Origin: Euborellia annulipes
Taxonomy: Eukaryota > Arthropoda > Insecta > Dermaptera > Anisolabididae
Assembly (NCBI GenBank): GCA_023213315.1
Contig: JAKCPI010012583.1
Span: 1 to 64,000 of the forward strand
DNA length: 64,000 bases
Direction of reading: 5' to 3'
The stretch's first letter is position 1. Each line of letters begins with the position of its first letter. The notes under the pieces were generated by a model. That model saw only the letters and a list, made by a program, of their open reading frames with translations, was not told where the DNA came from and made no database searches. The translations under genes were made by a program, and so were the position numbers. Positions 1 to 11,410 of the stretch are shown piece after piece.

Positions 1-9
1 ACTATAAAT

Positions 10-918
10 TAGGGTTTGGAAAAAACCGGAAAATTTTGAAAACCGGTTTTTCGGTTTTTCACAAAGCGGAAAACCGGTAAACCGGTTTTTTTTTCAAATG
101 TAAATCAAGCAAAAAAAAAAATAAAAAAATACTCAAAGCAAAATTTTATAGAATTATTTTTTAATAACCGCGTCCCTGCCTGCCATTCCAAATGGCTTAA
201 ATAAAATCATCGGAATGCCTGGGATCCGAACCGAAAAAAAAATTATTATTACTACTATTCTTATCCAGTGCCTGCTTGAGGATTTGTTTACATTCATAGA
301 ATACAAAAAATACATAAATTTCTCTATACATTTCCTATGGAAGAAATCGTAACTTTATGAATTAATAACTCAAAAAATTGTAGGAATTTCGGGATCCGAG
401 TATTTTTCCTGGACTCTCCATAACGACTGCAAAATATCGGTTTCAAAATTCCAACGGAAAGTTGGCCAAACAGAGCGAGACAGACGGACGGATAGACCGA
501 CACTCCGCTATTATTATATATAGATTATTTAAGTATTAGAAAAAAGGAGAAAAAATATAAATAATCTATAATTTTTTTTTTTATTTGTCCAAGGTCTTTT
601 TCGGCATCTAAGGCCATTTAAACCCCATCCGTATTTATTTCAAATGATTAATAGCCAATTCAAATGAAATAAATTTTTCTCGCTTGGAACGGGAAGCGAA
701 CCCGAAACCCCAAGCTACTAGAAGCTATTGTAATATCTTCTCTCTGAGCCATGGATCACGGGCTAATTTATAAATTTGAATACAAGTATTAATGAAGAAA
801 AAATTTAAAAAAAAAAAACCGATGTCGGTTTTTCGGGAAAAACTCGGTTTCTCGGTTTTTGAAAATTAGCCAAAAAACCGGTATACCGGTTTCGGTTTCC
901 ACCGGTGTCCAAACCTTA
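10..918. mobile_element. hAT-type element, non-autonomous, with a nested SINE-B
   Basis: Ends TAGGGTTTGGA and TCCAAACCTTA form terminal inverted repeats flanked by the 8-bp duplication CTATAAAT (2-9 and 919-926). The subterminal zones (about 12-90 and 815-905) are packed with short CCGGTTT/AACCGG repeats, as in hAT transposase-binding regions. No transposase frame is present. A SINE-B-like copy lies inside near 566-765, and a GACAGACGG-type microsatellite fragment near 475-535. Confidence 0.75.
566..765 (-). mobile_element. SINE-B, tRNA-derived, nested in the hAT element
   Basis: Read on the minus strand: a B-box-like GGGTTCGCTTCCC, a middle containing ATTTGAATTGGCTATTAAT, then TGGCCTTAGATGCCGAAAAA and a poly(A) end. 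Related copies are at 6129, 30848, 37626 and 47420. It shares the GGCC...GCCGAAAAG 3' part with SINE-A. Confidence 0.55.
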
Positions 919-1444
919 CTATAAATATATGATTTCTGCTTGCCCCCCTCCCCACCTCTGCCCCCAGGGGGGCAAGGGTACATCCCCTCCCCCCGTTTTG
1001 AAGCCTATGATCACTTTAATAAAGAAAGTCACTAGTTTTATTATAAAATACAGTAAAATTTAAAAAGTCACTTAATAGAAACTCAATATCCCTTAAGAGA
1101 TTGATCACTGAAAACTTTAAGAGACGAGCGCCACGTGTTAACATCCTTCAATTTAGCACAAATTTGGCTGACAACCTTTTAACATTCAAAGGAACAAAAT
1201 TCCGCCCGGCACTTGTCAAAATTTGAAAAAAAAATTTTGACCTCTTATAATAAGTGGCACCCTAATATATATAATAAATATATTCCAAATATAATAAATA
1301 ATAAAGGTGGTTTGAGATTAAAAATTGATAGTTTAAAAATATATTTTAGACAAAAAAATCATAATTTCTTTAGATGTCTAGTTTTTAATACTTTCAAGGA
1401 GGGGACGGTCTCCCCCTCCCCCTCTTTTCTGCTATAAATCTTAA
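919..1444. other. Unassigned AT-rich spacer
   Basis: No coding sequence or repeat assigned. C and G runs at about 943-1000 are low-complexity. Confidence 0.4.
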
Positions 1445-2278
1445 CCAATGTCAAAATTTTGATGGATATACATGTTTTGAGGCCCCCTGAATCCAAAAGT
1501 GTTTTTTTTTTTTTTTATAAAAAACATTCACACTTTTTTCTCATTCACACAGTCTTTTTCGGCAACTTAGGCCATACAAGACTTACGATACCTGTTGTTT
1601 ATGATAATATCTATTGGGGGTCCAGGCATTTCTATTTAAGCCATCTGGTATCCAAATGGTTTAAATAAAATCATCGGACTGCCTGAGGTCCGAAACCGCG
1701 ACGTTTGGTATAGGAGGTAGGCACGCTATCCACTATGCCAAGCTCGGGGGCAAAAAGTGGTTTACGCGACATGATCTGTCAGTCTATGTTCAATTTTAAG
1801 CATGAAGAAATTGAGCTATGACGCTGAAATTTTTATATTTAGGTTAGGCACCCCTCTGAGGAAAAATAACCTTGTGATCAAAATCGGCCAAAAGTACTAG
1901 TACTTTACTGATGTACATTTTCAATTTTTTTTTTTCGATTTTCTCAAAATTTCCTACAACGATTTTGTTTAAAATTCATAAATCAATTATTTTTCTAGTT
2001 GCTCTTTAAAATGTAGGCCTATATATATTCTCATTTTGCCATTGAAATCTGTTTCCTTTATAGGAAAGATAGGGAATATGGTGTCCATGATAATAATATA
2101 AATATTTTTCCATGTTTTTAAATTTTATTACATCTTGAATTCATATATACCGTACTGTGAGAAACTAAATAAATGTCGATAGAAAAAATCTGGTTTGACA
2201 AGCACAGAACACAACTTTCAATTACCGAAGGTAAGAGAAAAATGTATGCTGTGCGACCAGTCACACCAGATTTTTTAT
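1445..2278 (+). mobile_element. R2 element, 5'-truncated, split by a SINE-A
   Basis: Begins inside the R2 consensus at TGATGGATATACATG. It carries the GGTCCCCTGAATCC-like block, is interrupted by a SINE-A at 1502-1751, and ends with the family hairpin (about 2186-2274: CTGGTTTGACAAGCACAG ... CACACCAGATTTTTT). Confidence 0.75.
1502..1751 (-). mobile_element. SINE-A inserted in R2
   Basis: Minus-strand tRNA-derived SINE: head with GCGTGCCTACCTCC and B-box region CGCGGTTTCGGACC, body ATTTAAGCCAT, tail rich in GTGTGAATGAGAAAA and a poly(A) run. The host block AAAAGTG is repeated on both sides, consistent with a short target duplication. Confidence 0.8.
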
Positions 2279-2740
2279 TTAAATAAATTTATTATTTCAA
2301 AGATTGTTTCAAAAACTGTGTAAAAAATTGTTGGCATGGAGGCCACAATTGTCTTTTACAAACTAAAAGATCTCATATGGCAGGAGGGTTGGGGGGAGGG
2401 AGGTAGCTCCGGGGCCCGTCACGTCTGTCTGTGGCCTTGGATATTGCATAACTATCAGGCGTTCTCAACAAGTGCTGCCTCTAGAGTTGTATTTATTAAT
2501 CATTTTGACGGCTTGAAGTCTCTAACCTGAAGAAAGAAATATGAAAATTTACTATCTTCCCGTTTTTTCAATTTTTAAATTCGCATTCCGGTAATGTTGA
2601 CAATAACTAGTCATGAAGATGATCTTTTTTGAAAAAATTTTGCATAACTTGATAACATAACTTATATTTCATTCCCTCTCATGCCCACCAGATCTACTCT
2701 CTACTTTTGTTATAATATTTCAGTCTTACAAGAGCCCGAT
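2279..2740. other. Unassigned spacer
   Basis: Mixed AT-rich sequence with a short G-rich patch at 2380-2425; no gene or recognised repeat. Confidence 0.35.
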
Positions 2741-2902
2741 TCTTTTTTAACTTTGCCCATCAACCGTCAGGGAGTAGTCTAGGGGGGGGAACAATATTTT
2801 TTTTTTACATAACCTATATTTTTTTTATATATTCAGAAACTAGACTTTCTTTCGAGTAAAATGATATGTAGTATTAGTACCCTAATTTGTTATAAATTTG
2901 TT

Positions 2903-3163
2903 TTTGCTTTATTTTATAAAAAAAGTCACACTTTTTTCTCATTCACACTCACATTCACACAGCCTTTTCGGCAACTCAGGCCATTTAAGACTTTTAACGA
3001 TACTTGTATGTTTAAATATATCTATTGGGGGTTCAGGCATTTCTTTTTAAGCCAATTTGTATCCAAATGCCTTAAATAAAATCATCGGATTGCCTGAGGT
3101 CCGAACGCGCGACTTTTGGTATACGATGTTAGCACGCTAACCCGTACAGCAAGCCCCCAGGGC
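2903..3163 (-). mobile_element. SINE-A with 12-bp target duplication
   Basis: Full-length minus-strand SINE-A flanked by TATAAATTTGTT at 2891-2902 and 3164-3175. The head carries a GTTAGCGTGCTAACA A-box region and a degenerate B box (CGCGCGTTCGGACC). Confidence 0.88.
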
Positions 3164-3245
3164 TATAAATTTGTTAAAAAACTATATAAATTCGAAAATT
3201 GTGCATAGCAACAGAGCAAAATTAAAACAAATAAACGCTTTGCGA

Positions 3246-3512
3246 ATGGGCGTAGCCAGACATCTTGTTAGGGTGGGGGGGGGGCAACCATTCGTTTGGA
3301 CGAGAGGGGGGGGGCCTTTGCAATTAAAATAAACATAGATTATTAATTATTAAATATAATTATAATTAATTATTTTCCTTATATAAGATCATTTAAAAAA
3401 AATCACAATGGGAAAAGTTTAGGCTATATTTGTTTTTAATAGATAAAAAACTTTTAGGACAAGCCAGGGGAAGGGCATTGGCCCCTCCCTGCCCCCCCTC
3501 TAGCTACGCCCA
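3246..3512. mobile_element. MITE with TGGGCGTAGC inverted ends
   Basis: Ends TGGGCGTAGCCAGA and TCTAGCTACGCCCA are inverted repeats; both shoulders carry G or C runs. The target duplication could not be resolved. Confidence 0.55.
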
Positions 3513-3855
3513 TAGCGTTGCGTTATTTCTTTGAATATTGGGTTGGCAAAGTTGTGCGCTCGGTTTAGTCCGACCCTTTATTTTTCAACAAATTTTGAAA
3601 ATTACCTAAAATCAAAATTTTTGAACCACAGAGCCATCTATTAATGGACCAACATGAAACTAATAGGTAACAATCCTCTTGATATTGAGCAACGTTTCAC
3701 TCGGTTTCTTCAATTTTGCACACACACCTAAAGCACTAGAAACCCCGAATTTATATCTAGCCCTTATTTGGCCTTCTCCTCTAGTCGTTGCTGAACTTTT
3801 TGCATAATTGATTACTGAGTCATATGAAAAATTCTCAAAGTTAAATCTATTATTA

Positions 3856-4539
3856 TTACTTTCTCTTACCTATGTATATATGTAATATATATAGAGAGAG
3901 AAAGTATTGGATTCATGTCAAAAATTCGATATCGAGATTTTTATGGATCTTCACGTTTTGAGATCCCCTAAATCCAAAAAAGTGGTTTTCGCGACATGGT
4001 CTGTCTCTGTGTGTGTGTGTGTGTGTGTGTGTGTCTGGGTTCAATTTTAAGCATGAAGGAATTGAGCTACGAGGTTGAAATTTTATATTTAAGTTAAACA
4101 CCCCCCGGGACCGGAAAAATAAGCTTTTAATCAAAATCGGCCAAAGATTACTAGTTCTTTACTGATGTACTTTTTCAGTTTTTTCGATTTTCTCAAAATT
4201 TGCTGCAACGATTTTTTTTTTAAATTCGAAAATCAATTATTTTTTAGATTCCCTTTAAAATGTATATTCTCATTTCGTCATTGAAATCTTCTGAAGACCA
4301 CTTTACTCTTATCATTCTCTCTCCATAGAAAAGATAGGAGAAATGGTTGCCATGGTAACAAAATATAAATATTTTCACATATAAATTTTCCATCTTGAAA
4401 ATCGAATGTACCGTACTGTCGGAAACTAAATACATGTCGACACAAAAAATCTGGTGTGACAAGCACAGTACACAACATTCGATTACCGAAGGTAAGAGAA
4501 AGTTGTGTGCTGTGCGCTATCACACCAGATTTTTTTTTT
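3856..4539 (+). mobile_element. R2 element, full length
   Basis: Runs from TTACTTTCTCTTACC to the terminal hairpin ending CACACCAGATTTTTT. It includes a (GT)n microsatellite at about 4009-4034, the block CGACATGGTCTGTC, AATCGGCCAAAGA, and the subterminal inverse GGTAAGAGAAAGT at about 4491-4504. Short open frames in it are not conserved between copies. Confidence 0.82.
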
Positions 4540-5362
4540 AATAGAATAAAGTTTATTTCATTTCACACCCCAAAAATTCTATAATTTATTTGTTTATTTT
4601 AGAACACTGAATTTATTTTATTATCGGGAATTAGAAAGAAATTATGATCATAAGCGTAAAATAAGAGATGTGTATATTAAATGGAAAGCAAATAAAATTA
4701 CTGTCCTGGAAGCAATTTATAGCTATATTTGGATGGAGAAGAATCTCTTTCTCTCATCATGAGTCCACCACCTCTTCTTGTTTTTTTTCTTTTTAGATAT
4801 CCCACCCCCTTCTCTTCTACCCTTAAGACAAAAAGTCTTAAAATTTATAGAGTAATTCGCACGGGGTGATAAAGTCTGGCCGCATGCTAAATGAGATTTA
4901 CTACAGTTGACTTTGGGTTTAACGGCCCGCGGCGGACAGCCTGCCGCCCCACAAATGGCAGCCAATTTTTGTGCTTTTGGGGCCCTCCTCCCTCGCCTCC
5001 CTGTCCTACAACCACCCAACAACTAACAAAAACAGGCTGGCACACATGAATGAATTCGGATTTCATTTAATTACAACGATATTTAAATTTACCAGTGTGT
5101 TAAGTTTACAAAATAAAGAACTATAAATTTATCATACTTTGAAATATTATATTAGCCCTAATATTATTCGCTTAGACATGTTTTATATCTTATTTAGTTA
5201 AAAGTTCATAATTCTGTGATGTAACAGCAAATGATAAATATTTCAGAGTGTGAAATATTAAATGTAAATGTATTATTGCTCTATGAGACAATGTCAGAGC
5301 ATAATTGTAAATAAATAAATAAATAAATTTTGTAGAAATAAAGTGGCTGTTGTATTCAAACA
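4540..5362. other. Single-copy-looking spacer with a GC-rich core
   Basis: AT-rich except 4860-5020, where AACGGCCCGCGGCGGACAG and neighbours form a GC island. A short AAATA microsatellite lies near 5310. No gene recognised; the GC core could be a conserved non-coding element. Confidence 0.25.
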
Positions 5363-5366
5363 TTAA

Positions 5367-5747
5367 GGTGCGCGTCTCGGGGTGCTAATTTTGGGACTTT
5401 CCAGCGGCCACAATTTAGAAGCTATCGACCTCAAATTTTTTTAAATTAAAGCTATTTAAAATATCTACAACTTATAGAAGCCCTTTTTTGATTTTCAAAA
5501 AAAAAAAAATTTTTTAGATTAATCGCATTAAATAAAAGATATTTAAAAAAAGGAGCTCTATAAGTTGTAGATAATTAAATTAGTAATCATTGTGTTAAAG
5601 AATAATTAATTTTTTGCCTTTAATTAATTAGCTGGAAAGTCTAGAATGAAATGGATCAAGTTGCGTGTATTCTAATGGGGGAACACTAACGCCATCTGGT
5701 GCCGCCTCGAGTCAATCGTGTTTTAACGGTTTTCCGAGACGCGCACC
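5367..5747. mobile_element. TTAA-flanked MITE (piggyBac-type target)
   Basis: Perfect 14-bp inverted ends GGTGCGCGTCTCGG/CCGAGACGCGCACC, with TTAA on each side (5363-5366 and 5748-5751), the target preferred by piggyBac-superfamily transposases. Length 381 bp with no coding sequence. TTATAGAAG/CTATAAGTTGTAG inside forms a partial internal palindrome. Confidence 0.72.
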
Positions 5748-5753
5748 TTAAGA

Positions 5754-6106
5754 GGGGAAAGGAGCAGGCAGTCAGGTAGTGAGTCTCCACGAAATGAAAC
5801 TCTCTGTTTAGGAAGCAGTTTCGACTTTAATGAAATAATGCCATCATTAGTCCATTTATCGAGAGTATGAACTCAAATAACAAAGCATTGAGTCATATTG
5901 TGTACAATTTTGTATCTCAAACTTGGCCTTTCGTAAAGGTGATTGTATTGCTTTGTATTTTATACAAATAATTTATTTATGTATAATACACACCAACTGA
6001 CAACTCCGCAATGCTTTGTCATTTGAGTTCACACTCTCGATAAATAGACTGATGATGGCGTTATTTCATAATTATCTGGCTGCCTGCTCCTTTTCAAGGA
6101 CGGATT
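5754..6106. mobile_element. Foldback element of the Penelope-related family
   Basis: The left arm starts at GGAGCAGGCAGTCAGG, the right arm ends CTGGCTGCCTGCTCC; the inner block CTCGATAAATRGACT and AATGCTTTGTYATTTGAG is inverted. The same arms, better preserved, flank the GIY-YIG fragment at 55.7-57.4 kb. It carries the CTGATGATGGC half-motif at 6050. Confidence 0.65.
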
Positions 6107-6128
6107 AACGAAATTTTGTCGGTTGGGC

Positions 6129-6129
6129 G

Positions 6130-6160
<31 letters not shown>

Positions 6161-6290
6161 TTAAGGTCTTTCGGCATCAAAGGCCATTTAGACCCCGTTC
6201 CTAATTATTTAAATTGATTAGTAGCCAATTCAATTTAAATAAATTTTTGTCGCATGGGACGGGGTGCGAACCTGCCTCTCAGGAGAGTGA
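6129..6290 (-). mobile_element. SINE-B copy
   Basis: Poly(T) start at 6129, then GGTCTTTCGGCATCAAAGGCC and TAGCCAATTCAATTTAAAT, ending in a B-box-like GTGCGAACCTGCC. Confidence 0.5.
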
Positions 6291-6507
6291 AGAAATTAAA
6301 CCTAAAAAAAAAAAATCGAAGGATCCTCTATCTGCTTGATGTCAAGAGTTTCTTTAAAATAAATCCATAACTCTCCCGTTCCTCCAGAGACAAATCATAG
6401 TTGCCCCACAGATTTACTATTCTAGGAAAGTTATTTAGAAAATTTTGTTAATTTAATTTCACAATAAGAATTTTTTATCTAATAAATTTATTTAATTAAA
6501 AAAATAT

Positions 6508-6625
6508 GATAACTGTAGGAATAAGAATACGCTTTAGGGCTTGTAGATTATTTATTTAAACCCAAAAACATCAAAACATAACATAAACAACCAAATCACT
6601 AAAACAACCTATTTACAAATCTATT
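6508..6625 (+). repeat. R5 dispersed repeat, copy 1
   Basis: About 118 bp beginning TGTAGGAATAAGAATACGC, repeated almost unchanged at 10343-10460 in the same orientation. Function unknown. Confidence 0.7.
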
Positions 6626-6629
6626 CTAT

Positions 6630-8345
6630 ATTATAATAAAGCTGAAAAGACGTTTTTTGATTAAGGTACTTCTAGACCACCTAGAGATATGGGGTTTTTT
6701 GCATTCGATTCAGAATCCTCTAAAACCAAATAGAAAAATCCAAAATCTTAAAAAAGTTGTACCACTTTTTTTTAAGAGGGGAAAAACTCATTTTTTTCGA
6801 TGTTTTTTCAAAAATTTCACGATATTTTTTCATTTTTTCACTCATATCTTCTAAACGGTTAAAGATATCTTCAATATCTGAATTGGTCAATAATCTGCAT
6901 TAAATTTTGAAAATGACAAACCTCTTTTAACTATTTTTTGAGGTTTGTTTACACATATAAATAATTCGTGCAAAAAGAACCTCATTTTTGATAATTTTGC
7001 CGCGGCTTCAGTTCATTTTCATTGTTTTTTTGCTTCAGTATTTATAGTCCAATTTCAATAATTTTTTTTGCGAAATGTTCCTCACATCCTATACTTTTAG
7101 TCTGGTAAATTTCATTTTTTTTCATCAACCCCTTCTAATTAATTTTCAAGTGTGAAAAAAAATAACATGAAAATTTTCATTTTTTGAGATGGTTTTTAAA
7201 CATCTGTGTCTTTAGACAAGCTAGACAATTGCGGTTTTTTTTATTTGATTCAGTACCATCTGCTGACGACTAGAAAAATCCAAAATCATGAAAAAGTTAT
7301 ACCCCCTTTTTTTAAATTACAAAAAACTCATTTTTAGCCGATTATTTTTTTACATTTTTGGCTATATTTTTTGAATGATAAGAGATATCTTCAATCTCAT
7401 ATTTTTGTATTTTTCTACATTAAATTTGGAAAAGAATGAGACCCTTTGCACTATTCTAAGGCATTGTTTAGCGGCTGGGCAACTTTTGGCGTGTGATACA
7501 AAATTTTTTTTTATTAATTTTTTTCATATTCATGGCCATATTTTTTAAACGATTATCAATGTCTTAGATATGATTTACTTTTTATAATCTACATTAAATT
7601 TCCTTTAAAACGAGCCCAGTTTGGACCTGATAAGTCTCTATTTAAGTTCTTTAAACTTTTTCTAAAAATGGAAGAAATTTTTTATTTTTTGTTTGTTTGT
7701 TTGAAGAGTTTCTTTCAATTTTCGGCTATATTTTTTGAATGGTAAGAGATATCTTCAATTTCATAATTTTCTATTCTTCTACATTAAATTTGGAAAAAAA
7801 TGAGTTACATTACAGTATTCTCAGACATGGTTTAGTATACTATCTATTCGTCACTCACGAGACAAACTTTTAAGTAGATATTTTATTTTCGAGATATTTG
7901 TATACAATTTTAGCTATATCTTTTTAATGGTAAAAGATATCTTGGATATCCAAAGGTTTTCACATTCTAGATTAAATTTTGTAAAAAATGAATACCATTT
8001 CATTTAATTCAGACATTGTATAGGGTATTTAAAACCACTTCTAAAATGTAAGAAATTTTTTTTTGTTTGATTGCTCTGAATGATCCACATTGCAGTATTC
8101 TCGGGCATGGCTTAGTATCTAAAATGAACGAAATTATAGATTATTTCAATTTTTTCTTTAGATATCTTCAAAACATAGCAAAAAAATCATTTTCAATTCA
8201 TTCCCTCATAGAGCCTTCCACGACCACAACATTTCATTTGGCTCATATTCTTATTTTTTTTTACTTAGCGCCGGGTATTTTTACCATTCTTCAGACCCGG
8301 AAATTTTTCAAACCCTCCCGTACCGACGAAAATTTAGTGAATGAA
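6630..8345. repeat. Degenerate tandem repeat of about 185 bp
   Basis: The block AAGAGATATCTTCAAT ... ACATTAAATTTGGAAAA recurs near 6855, 7380, 7560, 7745 and 7930, spaced about 185 bp where adjacent. Units are strongly diverged and T-rich. The end at 8270-8330 contains GCGCCGGGTA and CCCGTACCGACGAAAA, similar to ends of Helitron-like elements. No conserved protein. Confidence 0.45.
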
Positions 8346-8363
8346 TGAATGAATGTCTAGGAA

Positions 8364-8458
8364 TTTTTTTTTTTTTAAACATTCACACTTTTTTCTCATT
8401 CACACTCACATTCTCACAGTCTTTTCGGCAACTTAGGCCATTTAAGACTTTGACGATG
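8364..8458 (-). mobile_element. SINE-A, 3'-part only
   Basis: Minus-strand poly(A) end, GTGTGAATG tail and TGGCCTAAGTTGCCGAAAAG. The tRNA-derived head is missing. Confidence 0.7.
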
Positions 8459-8589
8459 TATGATACCCCTGAATCATACATTGTATAAAATTTCTTTTAT
8501 TTAATAAAAAGTTTTAAATAATACATCAAATAAAAAAAAGATTATTTAAAAATATTTAATTTTTTTTACATATTTAAGTAGTGAGGGTA

Positions 8590-8700
8590 TCCAGGCAGCC
8601 AGAAAAACAATAAAGAAAATTAAATTTGTCTTTATTTATTTCATATACTTTTGTCTACGTTTCGGCCGATATTCCGGCCTTCATCAGGACCTTAAAAATT
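8590..8700 (-). mobile_element. Penelope-related end fragment with hammerhead-like motif
   Basis: Contains GGCAGCC at the edge (as in other foldbacks here). Minus strand 8688-8653 reads CCTGATGAAGGCCG-gaata-TCGGCCGAAACG: a CUGANGA box, a 5-bp stem (GGCCG/CGGCC) and GAAAC. Confidence 0.4.
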
Positions 8701-8945
8701 ATAAAATACACAAGATTACAATTATAGTACATCACTGCTACATTTTTTTTTTTTTTTTTGTTGTTGTTTACAGATATAAAGACAAATAGCATAAAATTTT
8801 ATATTCCATTATTAACGAGAGAGAAGAGAGAATAATAGTGTGGTGATAACTTACAAATGTTATTTGCCTCGAGCTTACATATTTAAATTTATAATAAATA
8901 ATAAACTTTTTCAGATGTCAGAAAAAAGAAATATTTTAAAATTGT

Positions 8946-9583
8946 TTATTTTTAACTTTGCCCTTCAACCGTAGGTTGAGGTAAAGTTAATGTAATCGTA
9001 AAAAAAATCGAAATTTTTCTGAAGCTGCCAAAATTCGTTTTGAGGTCCCCTGAATCCATTTAAGTAGTTTTTTGGAATGATGTCTGTGTGTGTGTGTGTC
9101 TGTGGTAAATTTTTTTCGTCAACGAAAACTCAAAAACTATTTGTTCAATTGTTTTGGAATTTCGCACCCATAAACTAGGGGAAGAGGCCAAGAAGTGAAA
9201 AGCTTTTGCTAAACATCGGACCATTAGAGGGGGGGGGGGGCAAATATTTTTTTCTTACATAACCTATACTTTTTTTTATATATTCAGAAACAAGACTTCC
9301 TCCCGAGTAAAATGATATATAATATGTATAATATCGGACCATTAGGGGGAGCTCTAGGGGGGGGCAAATATTTTTTTCTTACATAACCTATAATTTTTTT
9401 TATATATTCAGAAATATTCAGAAACTAGAATTTCTTCTGAGTAAAATGATATATAATATGTATACCATCGGACCATTAGGGGGCTCTAGGGGGGGAGGGC
9501 AATATATTCTTTTCTTGAATAGTGGGTGGGCAAAGTTGTGCGCTCGGCTTAGTCCGACCCTTTATTTTTTAATAGGCCCTTGC
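8946..9583 (+). mobile_element. R4 element with internal tandem duplication
   Basis: Starts TTTTTAACTTTGCCC and ends GGGCAAAGTTGTGCGCTCGG plus hairpin and T run. It contains GAGGTCCCCTGAATCC and a GTCTGTGTGTG microsatellite, both shared with R2. The block ATCGGACCATTAG ... AAAATGATATATAATATG is repeated two to three times with a ~135-bp period between 9205 and 9490, each with a G run. Confidence 0.6.
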
Positions 9584-9784
9584 CCGTCCGATTTCATTTG
9601 CATGCCCGTCCTCCTAATCAGTTTATTAAAGTGAAATTTAGACTTGCTACCCGCCCATAATTTTTTCATGGTCTTCAAAACCCACAGGCCGGGCAGGGCG
9701 AATATTCAATTATTTTAAACTTGATTCAGTGTATTTTCATTTGGGCAAAAACCATATGGGCTTTAAAATTAAGGGGAAAACTAC

Positions 9785-9905
9785 TGATCACGTCCCGAGA
9801 CGCCGCCCGCCAGGGCCAAGTTGGGAATGGCGCGGCGAAGCCGCGCCTTCTCAACTTGTATATAATAATAAGCCAACATACTACATCTTCCCTCCAAGAC
9901 GAGGA
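9785..9905 (+). mobile_element. R3 element, hairpin-end fragment
   Basis: Shares CCCGAGACGCCGCCCGCCAG with the right end of the R3 copy at 17.24 kb. It ends in the hairpin GGCGCGGC-gaa-GCCGCGCC inside an outer AAGTTG/CAACTT stem, then TATATAATAATAA. Confidence 0.6.
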
Positions 9906-10024
9906 CTTCGTCTTAAAACATTCTCCTCATTTTGATCATCGAATAACTTCTTTAAAAAATAACGATTTCTACGAATCCTTCCTCCACTTCCAACTTCAAT
10001 TTCATAAGATCTTGATTCTTCACA

Positions 10025-10267
10025 TTATCTTGTTATTCTCCCTTCTTTCTTCAGGTCACTAACCCATACCTTATCTCCTTCTTTCAATTCTTCGAGAGTC
10101 TTGGTCCCGTACCTCTTGTTAAAATCTTCTTGTTTCGATTTGTAATTATTTTCAAAAACAAGGAGACTTGTGTTATCAATTAGTTTTTGTTCGAGATTTT
10201 TCCCGATAGTAGGAATTGAAGTCCTCAATTTTCTTCCCATACACAACTCAGCTGGACTGTATCCATT
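10025..10267 (-). pseudogene. Ty3/gypsy-type integrase C-terminal fragment
   Basis: The minus-strand frame includes NGYSPAELCMGRKLRTSIP, then a Lys/Glu-rich stretch with FNKRYGTKTLEELKEGDKVW. This is the usual end of retrotransposon integrase cores (SPAEL..GR.LR, then ..GD.VW). No protease, RT or LTR is seen next to it, so it is an isolated remnant. Assignment rests on motif recognition. Confidence 0.6.
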
Positions 10268-10342
10268 CTTTTGTCTTTTGTTTTATTGCAACTTAATTTC
10301 CTAGTCTTATTTACCATTAAAATTTATAACCGCTGCCACCAT

Positions 10343-10460
10343 GTAGGAATAAGAATACGCTTTAGGGCTTGTAGATTATTTATTTAAACCCAAAAACATA
10401 ACATAACCACATCACTAAAACAACCTATTTACAAATATATAATAATAAGCCAACATACTA
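10343..10460 (+). repeat. R5 dispersed repeat, copy 2
   Basis: Same unit as 6508-6625; here followed by ATATAATAATAAGCCAAC, which also follows the R3 fragment at 9860. Confidence 0.7.
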
Positions 10461-10559
10461 CAATAACTATAAACATTTTGTTTTACGGGTTAGAATAAAA
10501 ATTTTATAATTAATTTAATGTTATTTGTTATTAAGTTTTTTGTAAGCTCGGAGAGTTTC

Positions 10560-11010
10560 TTACTATAATATAATTGAGATGAAATTCTAATAGAGTTGCG
10601 GATGAAGAAAGAGAAGCAGCACCTAAGGAAATTACTAGCCAAAGCAAAGTGTGTTGAGAGAGGCGAGATTAAACCTCGGAAGGGTTCTTGTTCTTTGCCC
10701 GGGGTTAGAGAGAATGAAAGAGAGAGAGAGAGATGCAATCAGAGCTAATTGTCTCGGCAGTGACTCAAGTCTCCCTTCTTGTGATATACGGGACACCCAT
10801 CCCAGAAAAAGCAACATCGCGCAGCCAGCCAGCAGGGGGATAAATAAAAAACAGAGCAATAGTCTTTTAACGGGACTTTAATTCAATCTTAGATAATGCA
10901 AAATTCATTGGCAGCCATAATCCTGTCCCTGGCTACGATGATATATATGTATTGGCCCTTGGAGGATTGAAGGTGGCGCATGCGTTGTAACCCCCCGGCG
11001 CTGCTACTAC
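10560..11010. other. Non-repetitive GC-richer segment, possible regulatory DNA
   Basis: No repeat family matches. Includes a short (GA)n run at 10718-10732 and TTAGATAATGCAAAATTCATTGG. Open frames on both strands are short and lack recognisable domains. Confidence 0.22.
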
Positions 11011-11199
11011 TTCATGCCCGTTCTAATTCCCATTATTTTTTTATGTTTTTTTTTTTTTTTTTTATTTCAAAAGTAAATATAATTGTAGTAATTTTAACTG
11101 TTTATGAATATATTCATAAACTTGTATAGAAAGTTTGTTACACAAATTTTTATGAATTTTACATTCCGATATATGAAAAGTTCATATACTTGCTATATT

Positions 11200-11410
11200 T
11201 AAGGCCGGTTTCTTGATCCGTGATCAAGTAGCTGGTTCATGAATAAGAATGAAGAAACGAGATGAGATGCGGTCAGGAAGGAAGAAGCCTCAAACCAATT
11301 CCTCTATTCTAAAAGTTTTTGCCAAATTTATTGAGCCACCTTAAGCTGTTTTGCTAATAGAGTTGTTAAATGTGTTCTGTCCATAAGCCAATCATTTGAC
11401 AATTGCGTGA
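11200..11410. mobile_element. Penelope-related foldback fragment
   Basis: Contains AGAGTTGTTAAATGTG and CCATAAGCCAATCATTTG, shared with the fragments at 12.97 and 17.9 kb. Confidence 0.4.

Larger units (their letters stand above)
2741..3600 (+). mobile_element. R4 element with nested SINE-A and MITE
   Basis: Starts TTTTTTAACTTTGCCC and ends with GGCAAAGTTGTGCGCTCGG followed by a short TTAGTCCGACCC hairpin and a T run. AACTTTGCC and GGCAAAGTT are subterminal inverted repeats. A second copy lies at 8946-9583. The order (subterminal repeat, GTTGTGYGCT, hairpin, T run) parallels the end of R2. It is interrupted by a SINE-A (2903-3163) and a short MITE (3246-3512). Confidence 0.6.
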
